The position numbers were made by a program, and so were the translations under genes. A stretch of 41,689 nt of DNA from Verrucomicrobiota bacterium. Lineage in GTDB: Bacteria > Verrucomicrobiota > Verrucomicrobiia > Chthoniobacterales > Terrimicrobiaceae. The DNA is taken from contig JAPLTF010000071.1 in assembly GCA_026398275.1 (NCBI GenBank), forward strand, positions 1 to 41,689, in the 5' to 3' direction. This document shows, piece by piece, positions 7,154 to 17,290 of the stretch; within the stretch, counting starts at the first letter, position 1, and every line of letters begins with the position of its first letter. A model generated the notes under the pieces. The model was given only the letters and a program-made list of their open reading frames with translations. It had not been told where the DNA came from and made no database searches.

Positions 7154-8677
7154 ATGCCCGGGAACGATTCCCCATCAGTCCTGCGAACCGTGCGCCTCGG
7201 CCTGCTGCTGGTGCTCGCAACCGGCGTGGCGTGGCGGCTCGTGCGCTACGCTCTGGGGATGCCCCTCTGGGGCGACGAGGCGGCGGTCGGGCTGAATCTT
7301 CTCGACCGTTCGTTCGCGGGCCTGCTGGCACCTCTGGATTACGCGCAAGTGGGACCGGTGGTTTTCCTGTGGCTGGAAAAGGCCGCGCTGCTGTTGCTGG
7401 GGACATCGGAGTATGCGCTGCGCCTGCTTCCGGTCATGGCCGGGATTGGCGGGCTGCTTCTGTTTCACCAGCTCGCGCGCGTGGCGCTCGCGCCGCTGGC
7501 CGCCGGGCTGGCCACGGCGATTCTCGCGGTGAGCTATTACCCGGTGCGCCATTGTGTGGAACTGAAGCCTTATTCCTTCGACCTGCTTGCCTCGGTCGCT
7601 CTTCTGCTCCCTGCGGCGCTTTTCTGCCGGGATAAGACAACACTCCCGCTCGCGGCATGGATGGCGGTCGCGCCCCTGGCTGTCTTCGTTTCGTTCCCGG
7701 CCGTGTTTGTCTTCGGTGCCTCGGCGGCGGGGCTGCTGTTTGCGATGCGGGAAGCATCGCAAAGCCAGCGGGCGCTCTGGCTGATTGGAAGCCTGCTGGG
7801 CGTGTCCGCCTTTGTGTGGATGGCGAGTTCGGTCGCGAACCCGCAGTTCAGTGCGCTTGAATCGCCGATGACCACGTATTGGAGCCAAAGCTTTCCTCCC
7901 GCATCGTTTTGGAAATTCCCGCTCTGGCTGCTTCAAACGCACGCCGCAAACATGTCGGCATATCCCGTGGGCGGGAAGCACTGGGGAAGTTCAGGCACGC
8001 TTCTGCTGTGTGCGCTCGGCCTCCTGGTTTCCTCAAAAAAGTGGCCACCCACCGTGCTTGCGCTTTTTCTTCTCCCGTTCTTGCTGACGCTCGCCGCCGC
8101 GTTTATGCACCGCTATCCCTATGGCGGCAGCGCTCGCATCGCGCAGCATCTCGCACCCACCATTTGCATCCTCGCGGGGGCTGGGGCGGCATGGCTGATT
8201 GAGCTCCAGCCGGACGTGAAACTTCGCCGGCTGGGAGTGGCGTTTGCATTTGCCCTGCTGGCGGTCGTGGGACTCGTGGGAATCGCCCGTGACATCGGCT
8301 TCCCCTACAAGTCCCCCGGCGACATGCGGGCGAGGCAGCTCGTCCGTGAATGGGCCGTCCCCTCGGGGAAGGACGAGAAGTTTGCAGTCTGGGAACCATG
8401 CCGCGATTTGTCGTGGAGCTTCCAATGGTTTCTCAGAACCTGCGGAGTGGAGATCGTGTGGGATGCCAGGGAAGACCGCTCATGGGCCACTGCATCCGGC
8501 CCTGTGAATGTGCTCAGCTTCGACAGGAACGTGAATCTCGCACGGCTTGTCGCAGAAGTGCTGCCCGACCACCGGGTGACAACGCATCCTGCCGAGGATG
8601 TGCTGGTCGGTCCGCCGGAAAAAGGACCCGACCACTGGCAGCGCATCCACTGCGAGGCTGCCGGATCTGAGCACTGA
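7154..8677 (+). CDS. GT-C family integral membrane glycosyltransferase (ArnT/PMT-like)
   Basis: Likely transfers a sugar from a polyprenyl-phosphate donor on the outer face of the inner membrane; the acceptor is unknown. The 507-residue product has many hydrophobic helices (first LGLLLVLATGVAWRLVRYAL, then about ten more up to residue ~390). A GDEAAVGLN motif in the first periplasmic loop is the acidic catalytic motif of GT-C enzymes. A soluble C-terminal domain (~residues 395-507) follows. The open frame reaches back to 6932, but the ATG at 7154 is chosen because the membrane protein pattern starts right after it. It stands alone, divergent from the ribosomal operon. Confidence 0.8.
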   Translation: MPGNDSPSVLRTVRLGLLLVLATGVAWRLVRYALGMPLWGDEAAVGLNLLDRSFAGLLAPLDYAQVGPVVFLWLEKAALLLLGTSEYALRLLPVMAGIGGLLLFHQLARVALAPLAAGLATAILAVSYYPVRHCVELKPYSFDLLASVALLLPAALFCRDKTTLPLAAWMAVAPLAVFVSFPAVFVFGASAAGLLFAMREASQSQRALWLIGSLLGVSAFVWMASSVANPQFSALESPMTTYWSQSFPPASFWKFPLWLLQTHAANMSAYPVGGKHWGSSGTLLLCALGLLVSSKKWPPTVLALFLLPFLLTLAAAFMHRYPYGGSARIAQHLAPTICILAGAGAAWLIELQPDVKLRRLGVAFAFALLAVVGLVGIARDIGFPYKSPGDMRARQLVREWAVPSGKDEKFAVWEPCRDLSWSFQWFLRTCGVEIVWDAREDRSWATASGPVNVLSFDRNVNLARLVAEVLPDHRVTTHPAEDVLVGPPEKGPDHWQRIHCEAAGSEH

Positions 8678-8739
8678 GCCCTCGCGGTTTGAGGCTTTTT
8701 GGAAGTTGATTGCGGGCAGCCTGGATCCGCGCATCGCAG

Positions 8740-9339
8740 CTACCCGCCGAGATGGTTTTTCAGGCGCTCGCGGAGGTCGGTTCTAGCGCGGAAGAGGAGG
8801 CTCTTGATGGAGGGGACGGTCGTCTTGAGGACCTTGGCGATTTCCTCGTAGGGCATATTTTCGAAGCGCCGCAGGATGACGGCGATGCGCTGGGTTTCCG
8901 GCAGGGAGGCGATCGCGCGGGTGACGGCGGCCTGCAATTCCGCGTCCGCGATTTCCTCCGGAGCGGAGCGGGCGGAAGCGTCCGCATGGCCGACGGGAGG
9001 GCGGTCGGCATCGCCCGGATCGAGCGGAACCAGTCGGGCGCGCTGGCGGCGGCGCATTTCGTTGAAGACGAGATTGCGGGTGATGGTGAGCAGCCAGGTG
9101 GTGAACTTGGCGGAGGGGTTGTAGCGGGGGGCGCTCTGCCAGACGCGGATGAAGACCTGCTGGGCGATGTCCTCGGCGTCGGATTCTCCACCCAGCATCT
9201 TGGCGACGGTGCCGACGACGCGGAACTGGTGGCGCTCGACCAGGGACTCGAAGGCCCGCTCGTCGCCGGACTTCACCGCCAGCATGAGGGCGATGTCTTC
9301 CGCTGCGGCATCAGAATCCGGGGTGGTGCTTGGGGTCAT
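8740..9339 (-). CDS. ECF-type RNA polymerase sigma factor
   Basis: Directs RNA polymerase to a stress or envelope regulon. The product is 199 residues with the two-domain ECF layout: sigma2 at ~24-95 (FESLVERHQFRVVGTVAKML, SDAEDIAQQVFIRVW, FTTWLLTITRNLVFNEMRRR), a linker of about 35 residues, and sigma4 at ~130-192 (LPETQRIAVILRRFENMPY, EEIAKVLKTTVPSIKSLLFR helix-turn-helix). No anti-sigma gene is adjacent on either side. It diverges from the GT4 gene. Confidence 0.93.
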   Translation of the reverse strand: MTPSTTPDSDAAAEDIALMLAVKSGDERAFESLVERHQFRVVGTVAKMLGGESDAEDIAQQVFIRVWQSAPRYNPSAKFTTWLLTITRNLVFNEMRRRQRARLVPLDPGDADRPPVGHADASARSAPEEIADAELQAAVTRAIASLPETQRIAVILRRFENMPYEEIAKVLKTTVPSIKSLLFRARTDLRERLKNHLGG

Positions 9340-9437
9340 CTGCGGGAAAAGAAAAGGGATTTAACCACGGAGGCGGGCGAAAGGCTCGCGAAATTCCTCT
9401 CGCCGCGGGTGCCGGCATCGGGTTTCTTTGTCTGCCC

Positions 9438-10595
9438 ATGAGCCGCCCGGTCGTCGCCAGCTATTGCACCACGTTTCTGAAGCGCGAGATGCGCCATATC
9501 TACCGCCAGGTGAGTGGGCTCAGGGAAGTCGGCACATTTGTGATCACGCGCTCGCGGGAGAACCCGGAGGAATATCCGTTTCCGGACGTGGAGGTGCTGC
9601 CCCGGCCGCGGATATTTTTTCTCAAGCGGTTTTACAAAAAGTATATTGCCGGTGAGGAGGCGCTGTTCTACCGCGGGGAATACAAGCAGCTCACCACGCT
9701 GCTGGAGCGACGGAACCCCGATCTGGTGCATGTTTACTTCGGGCACACCGGTGTGCACCTGCTTCCGTTCATCCGGGCATGGAAGGGCCGCGCGCTCGTC
9801 TCATTCCACGGGATGGACATCATGCCCCGCGAGGATGAGCCCGGGTATCTCGACCGGCTCCGGGAGCTTCTCCAGGTCCTGCCGATGGTGCTCGCGAGAA
9901 GTGAATCGCTCGCGGCGCGTCTGGTGGATCTCGGCTGCTCTCCGGAAAAAATCCGCATCAACCGCACGGGAATCCCGCTCGATTCTTACCCTTTTATAGA
10001 GAGGACGCCGCCGCCCGGCGGGGCCTGGCACATCGTGCAGGCATCGCGCCTGATCGAGAAGAAGGGCCTGAACAACACGCTCGAGGCCTTCGCTGCATTT
10101 CAAAAAACCCACCCGGCCGCGCGCCTGACCATCGCCGGCGACGGCCCGCTGCTGGATCCCCTCCGGCAGATGGCCGGCCGCCTGGGGATCGCTCCGGCGG
10201 TCCGGTTTGCAGGCTTCCAATCCCAGGAGGAACTGGCCCGCCTCTACGCCTCGGCGCACATTTTCATGCACCCCAGCCGGATGACCGCGAAGCAGGACCA
10301 GGAGGGGGTGCCGAACTCGATGCTCGAGGCCATGGCCACCGGGCTGCCGGTCGTCGCGACACTCCATGGCGGGATTCCCGAAGCGGTGGATGACGGGCAC
10401 GACGGCCTGCTCACACCGGAAAATGATTCTGCCGCGCTCGCGGCTTCGCTGGAGAGAATTGCCGGCCGGCCGGAGCTCTTCCGGCAATTCCGTTCCAATG
10501 CGGCCCAATCCGTTCGCGCGAAGTATGAACAAGCCGCTGCGATCCGCTCACTGGAGGGATTCTACCGGGAACTGATCGCCGCAAAGCCCGTGTGA
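9438..10595 (+). CDS. GT4 family glycosyltransferase
   Basis: Retaining glycosyltransferase of GT-B fold that uses a nucleotide-sugar donor, probably for a surface glycan or exopolysaccharide. The product is 385 residues. The N-terminal domain carries VHVYFGHTGVHLLPFI and SFHGMDIM; the C-terminal domain has QASRLIEKKGLNNTLEAF, LTIAGDGPL, and the E-x7-E donor site in QEGVPNSMLEAMATGLPVV. The ATG at 9438 is chosen because the 36 codons before it lack family similarity and overlap the divergent sigma factor start. Confidence 0.9.
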   Translation: MSRPVVASYCTTFLKREMRHIYRQVSGLREVGTFVITRSRENPEEYPFPDVEVLPRPRIFFLKRFYKKYIAGEEALFYRGEYKQLTTLLERRNPDLVHVYFGHTGVHLLPFIRAWKGRALVSFHGMDIMPREDEPGYLDRLRELLQVLPMVLARSESLAARLVDLGCSPEKIRINRTGIPLDSYPFIERTPPPGGAWHIVQASRLIEKKGLNNTLEAFAAFQKTHPAARLTIAGDGPLLDPLRQMAGRLGIAPAVRFAGFQSQEELARLYASAHIFMHPSRMTAKQDQEGVPNSMLEAMATGLPVVATLHGGIPEAVDDGHDGLLTPENDSAALAASLERIAGRPELFRQFRSNAAQSVRAKYEQAAAIRSLEGFYRELIAAKPV

Positions 10596-10645
10596 ATAAC
10601 TTGCGAAGAAGATCGCGTTTCCTCTTGGGATTATTCACACCGGGA
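10586..10645. repeat. Inverted repeat with two DnaA-box-like 9-mers
   Basis: GTGTGAATAA at 10590-10599 and TTATTCACAC at 10631-10640 are perfect inverted copies separated by 31 bases, with near-matching flanks (CCCG and CGGG). Each contains TTATTCACA, which fits the DnaA box consensus TTATNCACA. The first copy overlaps the stop codon of the GT4 gene; the second precedes rsmA. A third copy lies inside rsmA-nudix at 11580-11588. Confidence 0.6.
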
Positions 10646-10680
10646 TTGTGAATGCCCCACGAATACCGTAGCGGAACAAA

Positions 10681-11994
10681 ATGACATTGAGCGAAATTCA
10701 GCGCACCCTCGAAAAATGCGGGACAGTTCCCACCCGGAGCCTCGGCCAGAATTTTTTGCATGACCAGAATCTCGCGCGCTGGATCGTCGGCTGCCTCGAC
10801 ATCCGGCCCGGCGATCACATCATCGAGATCGGCCCGGGGCTCGGTGCGCTCACGGAATTTCTCGCCGCGCACGACATCCGGCTGACGCTGATCGAAAAAG
10901 ACGGACGGCTCGTGCGCCACCTTGAAGAGAGGTTCCGCAACGCAACGACCGAAGTGTTGCATCTCGATGCGCTGGATTACGACCTGAGGCAAGCCTGGGG
11001 AAAAGGTCCGGTGAAGATCGTCGGCAACCTGCCGTATTATGTCTCGACACCGCTGATTGCAAAATTCACATCCGCCCTCTCACCCGCATCCCGCCTTGTT
11101 TTGACGCTGCAGCTCGAACTTGCGCAACGAATGAATGCAACGCCGCGGACGAAAGAATACGGTGCCATGTCGGTCTGTGTGAACCGGAGATGGAAGGCCT
11201 CGTATCTGCGCAAGCTTCCCGCCTCGGTTTTTTTTCCCGCGCCCAAAGTCGACTCGGCCATCATCGCGCTCGACCGGCGTCCCGCAGACGAGGTGCGCCC
11301 GCTGGATGAAGCGCTCTTCGACTCGCTTGTGCGCCGGGGATTTTCGGAAAGAAGAAAACAGCTCCGCAATCTCGTGCCGGAGCTCAGGCCGAATTGGGCG
11401 GAGGCGACCGCCGCATTGAACGTTCCGGAGACCGTGCGCGCCGAGGAATTGTCGCTGGCCCAGTGGGAGACGCTGGCGGATATCGCCCGTCCATCAGCGG
11501 CCCAGAGCGGGGCCGAGATGTTTGATGTGGTGGATGAAAACGATCGTGTGCTGAGGGCGGAACCGCGGGATGTGGTGCATGTGAATAACTTGCTCCACCG
11601 TGCGGTGCACATGCTGATCTTCAATGCCCGGGGCGAGATCCTCCTGCAGAAGCGCTCGATCTGGAAAGACCGGAACCCCGGCCGCTGGGACTCGTCTGCG
11701 GCAGGCCATGTGGACAGTGGCGAAAATTACCTCGAAGCCGCGACGCGGGAGCTGAACGAGGAACTGGGCATCGAGATGCCCGGCCTGGAGCGGCTCGGGA
11801 AGCTGTCGCCATGCGAGCAGAACGGCTGGGAGTTCATCGAGGTTTACCGGGGATTTCACGACGGTCCGTTCGCGCCGGCTCCGATGGAGGTCGAGACGAC
11901 CGCGTTTTTCCGCAAGGAGGACGTGCTGGCCTGGGCGGCGGTCTCGCCCGGAGACTTCAGCCGCGTTTTCCTGCTGTGCCTTGACTTTCTTTGA
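10681..11994 (+). CDS. rsmA: RsmA (KsgA) 16S rRNA dimethyladenosine transferase fused to a Nudix hydrolase
   Basis: Residues 1-~265 are RsmA, which dimethylates two adjacent adenosines (A1518/A1519) in helix 45 of 16S rRNA during ribosome assembly. It has SLGQNFLHD, the SAM-binding motif IIEIGPGLGALTEF and the catalytic NLPYYVS (about residue 116), then FFPAPKVDSAI. Residues ~280-437 are a Nudix hydrolase, MFDVVDENDRVLRAEPR, with a complete Nudix box beginning G342 (GHVDSGE, RELNEELGI). The two parts are joined by a short linker (ARPSAAQSGAE). Standalone RsmA is about 270 residues. The Nudix substrate is unknown. Confidence 0.93.
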   Translation: MTLSEIQRTLEKCGTVPTRSLGQNFLHDQNLARWIVGCLDIRPGDHIIEIGPGLGALTEFLAAHDIRLTLIEKDGRLVRHLEERFRNATTEVLHLDALDYDLRQAWGKGPVKIVGNLPYYVSTPLIAKFTSALSPASRLVLTLQLELAQRMNATPRTKEYGAMSVCVNRRWKASYLRKLPASVFFPAPKVDSAIIALDRRPADEVRPLDEALFDSLVRRGFSERRKQLRNLVPELRPNWAEATAALNVPETVRAEELSLAQWETLADIARPSAAQSGAEMFDVVDENDRVLRAEPRDVVHVNNLLHRAVHMLIFNARGEILLQKRSIWKDRNPGRWDSSAAGHVDSGENYLEAATRELNEELGIEMPGLERLGKLSPCEQNGWEFIEVYRGFHDGPFAPAPMEVETTAFFRKEDVLAWAAVSPGDFSRVFLLCLDFL

Positions 11995-12081
11995 ACGCCT
12001 TCGACAATCGCCTTCGTGCCGGAGCGGTTGGGACTTTGATTGGCAAATCCGGTCCGGCCCTGTAGATTTGACCCGAAGCCG

Positions 12082-12483
12082 ATGAGTTTGACCGACGCAC
12101 AGTTCAAGAACATCCCCCTGGTTTTTACAGCGCCCGGATCACCGGTCCATGATCTCCTCGCGCCCTCAAATGACGAGGTTGCCGACGAGGGCTCCCGGGC
12201 CATCTGGTCGGAGTTCTGCGCGGAGCTGCTGCCGCGGATGGAATCGCTGGCGGAAAAAAATCTGAGCCAGAAGGAACTCACCGATGAGCTTCATGCCCTG
12301 CGCGGGAACATTTCACAGTTCGGGCTCTTCCTTCTGGAAATCTTTCTCTTCGCCTGGGAGAAGAAGGAACCCGATCCGGTGGGTGCCGCATTTAAATACC
12401 TCCCCGGATCCGTGGTGATCGCCCGCCTGTCCCTGGAGGCGATCGAGAACGACTTCCCGCATTTGAAGTCTCGCCGCGAATGA
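12082..12483 (+). CDS. Small helical protein, possible histidine phosphotransfer (Hpt) domain
   Basis: A 133-residue product just upstream (29 bases) of the hybrid histidine kinase. Its centre reads LHALRGNISQFGL (His at residue 71), resembling the HxxKG-type phosphoacceptor helix of Hpt domains but with Arg in place of the usual Lys. Flanking sequence is helical (MESLAEKNLSQKELTDE before; VVIARLSLEAIENDF after), compatible with a four-helix bundle. If correct it would relay phosphate from the receiver of the next gene. The ATG at 12082 is preferred over an upstream start at 12040. The Hpt assignment is an inference from a short motif plus context. Confidence 0.6.
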   Translation: MSLTDAQFKNIPLVFTAPGSPVHDLLAPSNDEVADEGSRAIWSEFCAELLPRMESLAEKNLSQKELTDELHALRGNISQFGLFLLEIFLFAWEKKEPDPVGAAFKYLPGSVVIARLSLEAIENDFPHLKSRRE

Positions 12484-12512
12484 ACCGGGATTTCATACCG
12501 TGAGGTGACGCT

Positions 12513-15500
12513 ATGGACTATCTGACATTTGTCTGGTCGTTCCTGCTCTCGCTTTCGAGTGTCGTGTGCCTGATCCCGAACCGGCGGACTTCGAGGAGGG
12601 GCTGGATTTCCCTCGGGGTGAGCCTGATGTGCGCAGCCCTTCTGCGGGCCTGGCAGTTTCTCTGGTGTGGGGAACCCGTCCCGATGCACCTGGAGTGGAT
12701 TCCCGCGCTTCTGCTGGCGGTGGCATCCTTAAGCGCATTCTGGGCCGCGAAAGGATTTTTGGCGAAGAGGATTGCCTTGGCGTGGTTTGCTCTGCCCGCG
12801 GGAATTTCCGTGATGTGCTGGGTGCTCGGCGGTCCGGCATTTTTTGTGGAGCGGGCGCAGTGGGTCCTCTGGGCACCGGCGCTCCTGTGCGCAGCCTGGG
12901 CGGTCTTCCGGCTGTCGCGCACGGAGTCCGGCGAGGCGCGATCCGCCTGCGGGTTGCTTGCGACCGGCCTTGTGATTCTCGCGTTTCTGAAGCCCATGCC
13001 GTCGGTGTATTCGCAGACCAGCCACGCCGAGGAGGAAACCATCCGGGCCCTCCTGTCAAGCAGCCAACTGCTGCCCGCCCTTGTGACCACGATAGCCTGC
13101 GCCTTTTTGCTCGCCGGATCATGGATCACTTACCGGCTGAGCCGCATGTCCGCCATCCCGGCCATGAGCGGGCAGGTCGGCTTGCGCCGCGGGTGGATTT
13201 TCGGCGGGCTGGTCAGCGCGGTTCTGATCGCTGGATGGCCGGTGACGGACCGCATCAGCGAACACATGGACTTCATGTGGCGGGATCAGCTTGTCCAGGA
13301 AACCAGGCTGGCTGCCGCGACGATTGCCCCGGAGTGGATCGCCCGGCTGAGCGGTTCGCCCCAGGATCTCGCAAACCCGGCCTACGCCGCCATCAAGGAC
13401 CGGCTGGAACTCGTGGCCAAATCGGGGCGCGGGTATCGCCTCGCGAGCCTGACCGGAATGAAGGACGGAAAGGTCGTCTTCCTGGCGGACTCCGAGCCGC
13501 TCGGCTCGATCGACGAATCGGTTGCGGGCGATGTTTATGTCGACGCATTCAAGGAACTGGTCCGGGGATTTTCGCATCCCGATGCCTTTGCCGTTGGGCC
13601 CGAGACCGACCGGTGGGGAACATGGGTCAGCGGCTTTACCCCGGTGCCCGGGGGCGAATGGCAGGGGCTCCCGGTTTTCATGGGGCTGGATCTCAGCGCC
13701 CGGACATGGCAGGCGGAGCTCTCCCGCCTGCGACAGGCGAGGATGCTGGCGATCTATCTCTTTGCGCTTTTTGTCGTGGGGTCGTTTGCCATCAACTACG
13801 TCGCCCTGGAGGCCAAGGCCCTCCAGGAGGCTTCGGAGGACCGGTTGCGGGTCTCCCTCCAGGGCGCCGAGCTGGCCGCGTGGGAAATGGACATCCCCTC
13901 GCGCACGATCACGCTGGACAGCGCCTGGCGCAATTTGGCCGGCACGAAAGACACCGGGAACACGATGGACTGCAATTCGTTCCTGGCCCTCGTGCATCCG
14001 GAGGATCAGGAAACCGCCACGCGTGGATTTTTCGGGCTTTGCGACGGCGCTCCGGATACCGTCGAATGCGAGTTCCGGATCAGAAAAGGCGGCGGAGATT
14101 GGATCTGGGTCCTGAACCGCGGGAAGACCATCAAGCACACTTCGCAGGGCGCCAACCCGCGGGCTGCGGGACTTTTTCTGGACATCTCCGCAAGAAAAAA
14201 AACCGAGGCCGAGCTCTCGAGGCAGCGGGAGGAATCCAAGCGCCTCGCGCTTGTGGCGGAAAGCACAACCAATGCCGTCATCATCGCGTCGACCCGGGGG
14301 CTGATCGAGTGGGTGAACGCGGGATTCACGAGGCTCACCGGCTTCACCCTCAAGGAAGTCTCGGGCCGGTCGCCGGGGACGTTTCTTCAGGGGGAAAAAA
14401 CCGATGCGGAAACCGTTGAAAGGATGCGAAGTGCGGTGATGGCCGGACGGGGGTTCAGCGAGACGGTGGTCAACTACTCCAAGGACGGAGGGACGTATTG
14501 GGTCTCCATCGAGTGCCAGCCTCTCCATAATGATGCCGGCGACCTCACAGGCTTCATGGCCATCGAGGCGGACGTGACCCGCAGGATCGAGGCGGAATCG
14601 GCGCTCGAGGAACAACGGAAGCGCCTGCAGAAAATCAACGAGTGCCTTCTCGGGCTGGGGGACGCCTACTCGAACAACATCATGGAACTGACCGCCCTGG
14701 CCGCGAGTGTCTTCCACGCGGACCGGGCGATCTACCACAGGCTGGAGAACGGGGGGATGGAGGTGCGGGGGATTTCCGGGGCCCCGGAGAAATTTATCGA
14801 GACCCGTTCGACCCGGAGCGATTCCGACGGCTTGGGATTTGATGTGGTCCACGGGAAAGGACACTATGTGTTTGTGGAGGATCTGGCTTCGGATGGCCGC
14901 GGCGCATCGGATCCGCTGACGGCAGGGTTCGCCACATTCCTTGGCATGGGGGTTGACATGGGGGACGCCACGGTCGGTTCGCTCAGCGTCCTGTTCCGAA
15001 AACCCTTCCGTCTGACACCGGACCTGAAGGATTGCCTCTCGATCATCGCCCAGGCTGTCGGCCGCGAGGAGCTCCTGCAGCAGAACCGCCAGAAGCTGGA
15101 CGCGCTGGCCTCGCGCGAGGCAACCGAGCGCAGCCGGTTCTCCACACTGCTCCTCAACATGGATGACGCCGTGCTGGTGGAAGACTCCAACCGGATCATC
15201 ACGTTCGCCAACCAGTCGCTGGAAAAAATGTTCGACGTCTCCGCGTCGGATATCCAGGGCCTGCATTGCCCCCTGCTGGCCAAAAGCGCCGCGCTCGGTT
15301 TTGTGGAAACCGAAAGGTTCCTGAGCTCCATCAACGACGCCATCTCCACCGGCAAAGCCGCCACGGACATGGTTTTTGAAACCACCGATGGACGCCACCT
15401 CTCCCGGGATTTCATCCCGATCCGCGACAGGGGGATTCCCTACGGCTACCTGTGGCATTACCGGGACATCACCCGGCAGAGACGCAATCAGATCCTTTTG

Positions 15501-17213
15501 GAGTCGGTGGCCGATGTGGGGCAATCGGTGCTCCGCACACCGCTGAGCTCGCCGGATGCCTGGGCCGGGCTCGCCGCAGCCCTCGGCACCAAGATCGGAG
15601 TGGACCGGGTCCATATCTACAGCTTCCTTGGCGGTGGTCCGGTTTCCTCTTCGAGCTTTAACCTCGTCTCCCAGTGGATCCGCACCGGCATCGCGCCTCC
15701 GCGGAAAACCGCGTCCCTTTGGAGCCCGGTTGAGAAGGCGGGCTGCCTGCCCGAATGGGTGGCCGAGCTTTCGCGCGGACGCTGTGTGGTGGAAACCGGA
15801 GCGCCCGCCACGGCTCTTCGCGACACGGGCTGCAAAACCATGCTCCTGCTTCCCCTGCTTGTTGAGAACGAACTTTGGGGAACCGTGGTTCTGCAGCACT
15901 GCTCCCATTCGTATTCCTGGCACGAGGAGGAAATTGCGCTGCTCGCGACCGCAGCAAGCCTGATCAGTTCGCGCATGGATCTCCAAAGGTCGGAGGAGGC
16001 GCTCATTGCGGCCAAAGAAACCGCGGACGCGGCCAACCGGGCGAAGAGCACGTTCCTCGCCACGATGAGCCACGAAATCCGGACGCCCCTCAATGCCGTG
16101 ATCGGCATGTCCTCCCTCCTGCTGGAGACGAAGCTTGAGCCCCAGCAGCGCGATTACGCCGCCACGGTCACAACCTCCGCGGAGACCCTGCTGGATCTCA
16201 TCAATGACGTCCTCGATTACTCCAAGATCGAGGCCGGGCGCATCGAAATCGAACACGCGCCATTCCACCTTTCCGAGGTCATCGCCGAGCCTCTCGAAAT
16301 CCTCGCCCGCGCCGCGGCGGACAAGCGGATAAAAATGTGCAGCGTTTCGGATCCCTCTCTCCCGACGGTTGTCGTCGGCGACCGCACCCGGCTGAAACAG
16401 GTCCTCCTCAACCTCCTCTCAAATGCCGTCAAATTCACCGAGGCCGGGGAGATTTTGATCCGAGTGGAACCGGATGCCGGCCACCCGGCGGCCATACGTT
16501 TTCTCGTGACGGATTCGGGAATCGGCATGACCGAGGAAGTCCAGAACAGGCTATTTCAACCGTTCATGCAGGCGGATTCCTCGGTCACCAGACGGTTTGG
16601 AGGAACCGGTCTCGGGCTGGCGATCAGCAAGCGCCTCATCGAACTCATGAACGGGTCGATCGGGGTCAGAAGCTCTCCGGGCAGGGGCACCACTTTCGTC
16701 TTCACGATTCCTCTCCCGACCTGTGACTCCCCGGAGAAGACGAAGCCTCTTCCGGAGGGCTCTTCGACCGCGCTCGCGGCAGGGAATAAAACCAGGGAGC
16801 CGAAGGAAGTCCATCCGCCTGCCGCCGGCGGGCTCAGGGTTCTCGTGGCCGAGGACAACGTGACAAACCAGAAGGTCATCAACCTGATGCTCATGCGCCT
16901 GGGCATCTCCCCCACCATCGTCCCAAACGGGCTTCTGGCTGTCGAGACCGTGAAACGGGAAGCCTTCGATCTCGTCCTGATGGACATTCAGATGGCCGTG
17001 ATGGACGGTCTGGCTGCGGCGAAAGCGATGCGCGCGCATTTCGGCAGCAGCTCCCGTCCGGAAATTATCGCACTCACAGCTAATGCGTTCAAAGAGGATC
17101 GGGAAGCCTGCTTTTCGGCGGGAATGGACGGGTATCTCGTCAAACCGATCACGTTGGAGCGGCTCAAAACCGTCGTCGAGAAGGTGCGACATCATCACGA
17201 GCAAGGGGCCTGA
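12513..17213 (+). CDS. Hybrid sensor histidine kinase with membrane sensor, three PAS, two GAF and a receiver domain
   Basis: A 1566-residue membrane sensor kinase. Residues 1-245 hold about eight hydrophobic helices; ~246-408 is a probable extracytoplasmic sensor loop; a further membrane helix spans ~411-430. The cytoplasmic part then has PAS (~441-559), PAS (~576-690), GAF (~708-850), PAS (~872-986) and GAF (~996-1155). The kinase core follows: HisKA with [14 protein letters not shown] (His1187), HATPase with [18 protein letters not shown] and [10 protein letters not shown], and a C-terminal receiver ([17 protein letters not shown] with Asp1491, ALTAN, GYLVKPI). The usual MDIQMPVMDG has Ala instead of Pro. 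No separate response regulator with a DNA-binding output is adjacent, so phosphate probably leaves through an Hpt protein, perhaps the gene just upstream. The signal is unknown. Confidence 0.95.
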   Translation: MDYLTFVWSFLLSLSSVVCLIPNRRTSRRGWISLGVSLMCAALLRAWQFLWCGEPVPMHLEWIPALLLAVASLSAFWAAKGFLAKRIALAWFALPAGISVMCWVLGGPAFFVERAQWVLWAPALLCAAWAVFRLSRTESGEARSACGLLATGLVILAFLKPMPSVYSQTSHAEEETIRALLSSSQLLPALVTTIACAFLLAGSWITYRLSRMSAIPAMSGQVGLRRGWIFGGLVSAVLIAGWPVTDRISEHMDFMWRDQLVQETRLAAATIAPEWIARLSGSPQDLANPAYAAIKDRLELVAKSGRGYRLASLTGMKDGKVVFLADSEPLGSIDESVAGDVYVDAFKELVRGFSHPDAFAVGPETDRWGTWVSGFTPVPGGEWQGLPVFMGLDLSARTWQAELSRLRQARMLAIYLFALFVVGSFAINYVALEAKALQEASEDRLRVSLQGAELAAWEMDIPSRTITLDSAWRNLAGTKDTGNTMDCNSFLALVHPEDQETATRGFFGLCDGAPDTVECEFRIRKGGGDWIWVLNRGKTIKHTSQGANPRAAGLFLDISARKKTEAELSRQREESKRLALVAESTTNAVIIASTRGLIEWVNAGFTRLTGFTLKEVSGRSPGTFLQGEKTDAETVERMRSAVMAGRGFSETVVNYSKDGGTYWVSIECQPLHNDAGDLTGFMAIEADVTRRIEAESALEEQRKRLQKINECLLGLGDAYSNNIMELTALAASVFHADRAIYHRLENGGMEVRGISGAPEKFIETRSTRSDSDGLGFDVVHGKGHYVFVEDLASDGRGASDPLTAGFATFLGMGVDMGDATVGSLSVLFRKPFRLTPDLKDCLSIIAQAVGREELLQQNRQKLDALASREATERSRFSTLLLNMDDAVLVEDSNRIITFANQSLEKMFDVSASDIQGLHCPLLAKSAALGFVETERFLSSINDAISTGKAATDMVFETTDGRHLSRDFIPIRDRGIPYGYLWHYRDITRQRRNQILLESVADVGQSVLRTPLSSPDAWAGLAAALGTKIGVDRVHIYSFLGGGPVSSSSFNLVSQWIRTGIAPPRKTASLWSPVEKAGCLPEWVAELSRGRCVVETGAPATALRDTGCKTMLLLPLLVENELWGTVVLQHCSHSYSWHEEEIALLATAASLISSRMDLQRSEEALIAAKETADAANRAKSTFLATMSHEIRTPLNAVIGMSSLLLETKLEPQQRDYAATVTTSAETLLDLINDVLDYSKIEAGRIEIEHAPFHLSEVIAEPLEILARAAADKRIKMCSVSDPSLPTVVVGDRTRLKQVLLNLLSNAVKFTEAGEILIRVEPDAGHPAAIRFLVTDSGIGMTEEVQNRLFQPFMQADSSVTRRFGGTGLGLAISKRLIELMNGSIGVRSSPGRGTTFVFTIPLPTCDSPEKTKPLPEGSSTALAAGNKTREPKEVHPPAAGGLRVLVAEDNVTNQKVINLMLMRLGISPTIVPNGLLAVETVKREAFDLVLMDIQMAVMDGLAAAKAMRAHFGSSSRPEIIALTANAFKEDREACFSAGMDGYLVKPITLERLKTVVEKVRHHHEQGA

Positions 17214-17290
17214 ATATTTCCGGATTTGGTGAACGGAAAACAACGGTTGAGATTGACAGAAGCCGCTTCATGGCTGATGGCTAGCAAGCC

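Noticed and set aside
10586-10645. A chromosomal replication origin at the DnaA-box-like pair
   Set aside because: Only two or three boxes, no AT-rich unwinding region and no dnaA, dnaN or gidA nearby.
13119-16268. A 1049-codon open frame antisense to the hybrid kinase
   Set aside because: It has no recognisable domain and is opposite a gene with complete kinase motifs. Long antisense frames are common in GC-rich DNA.
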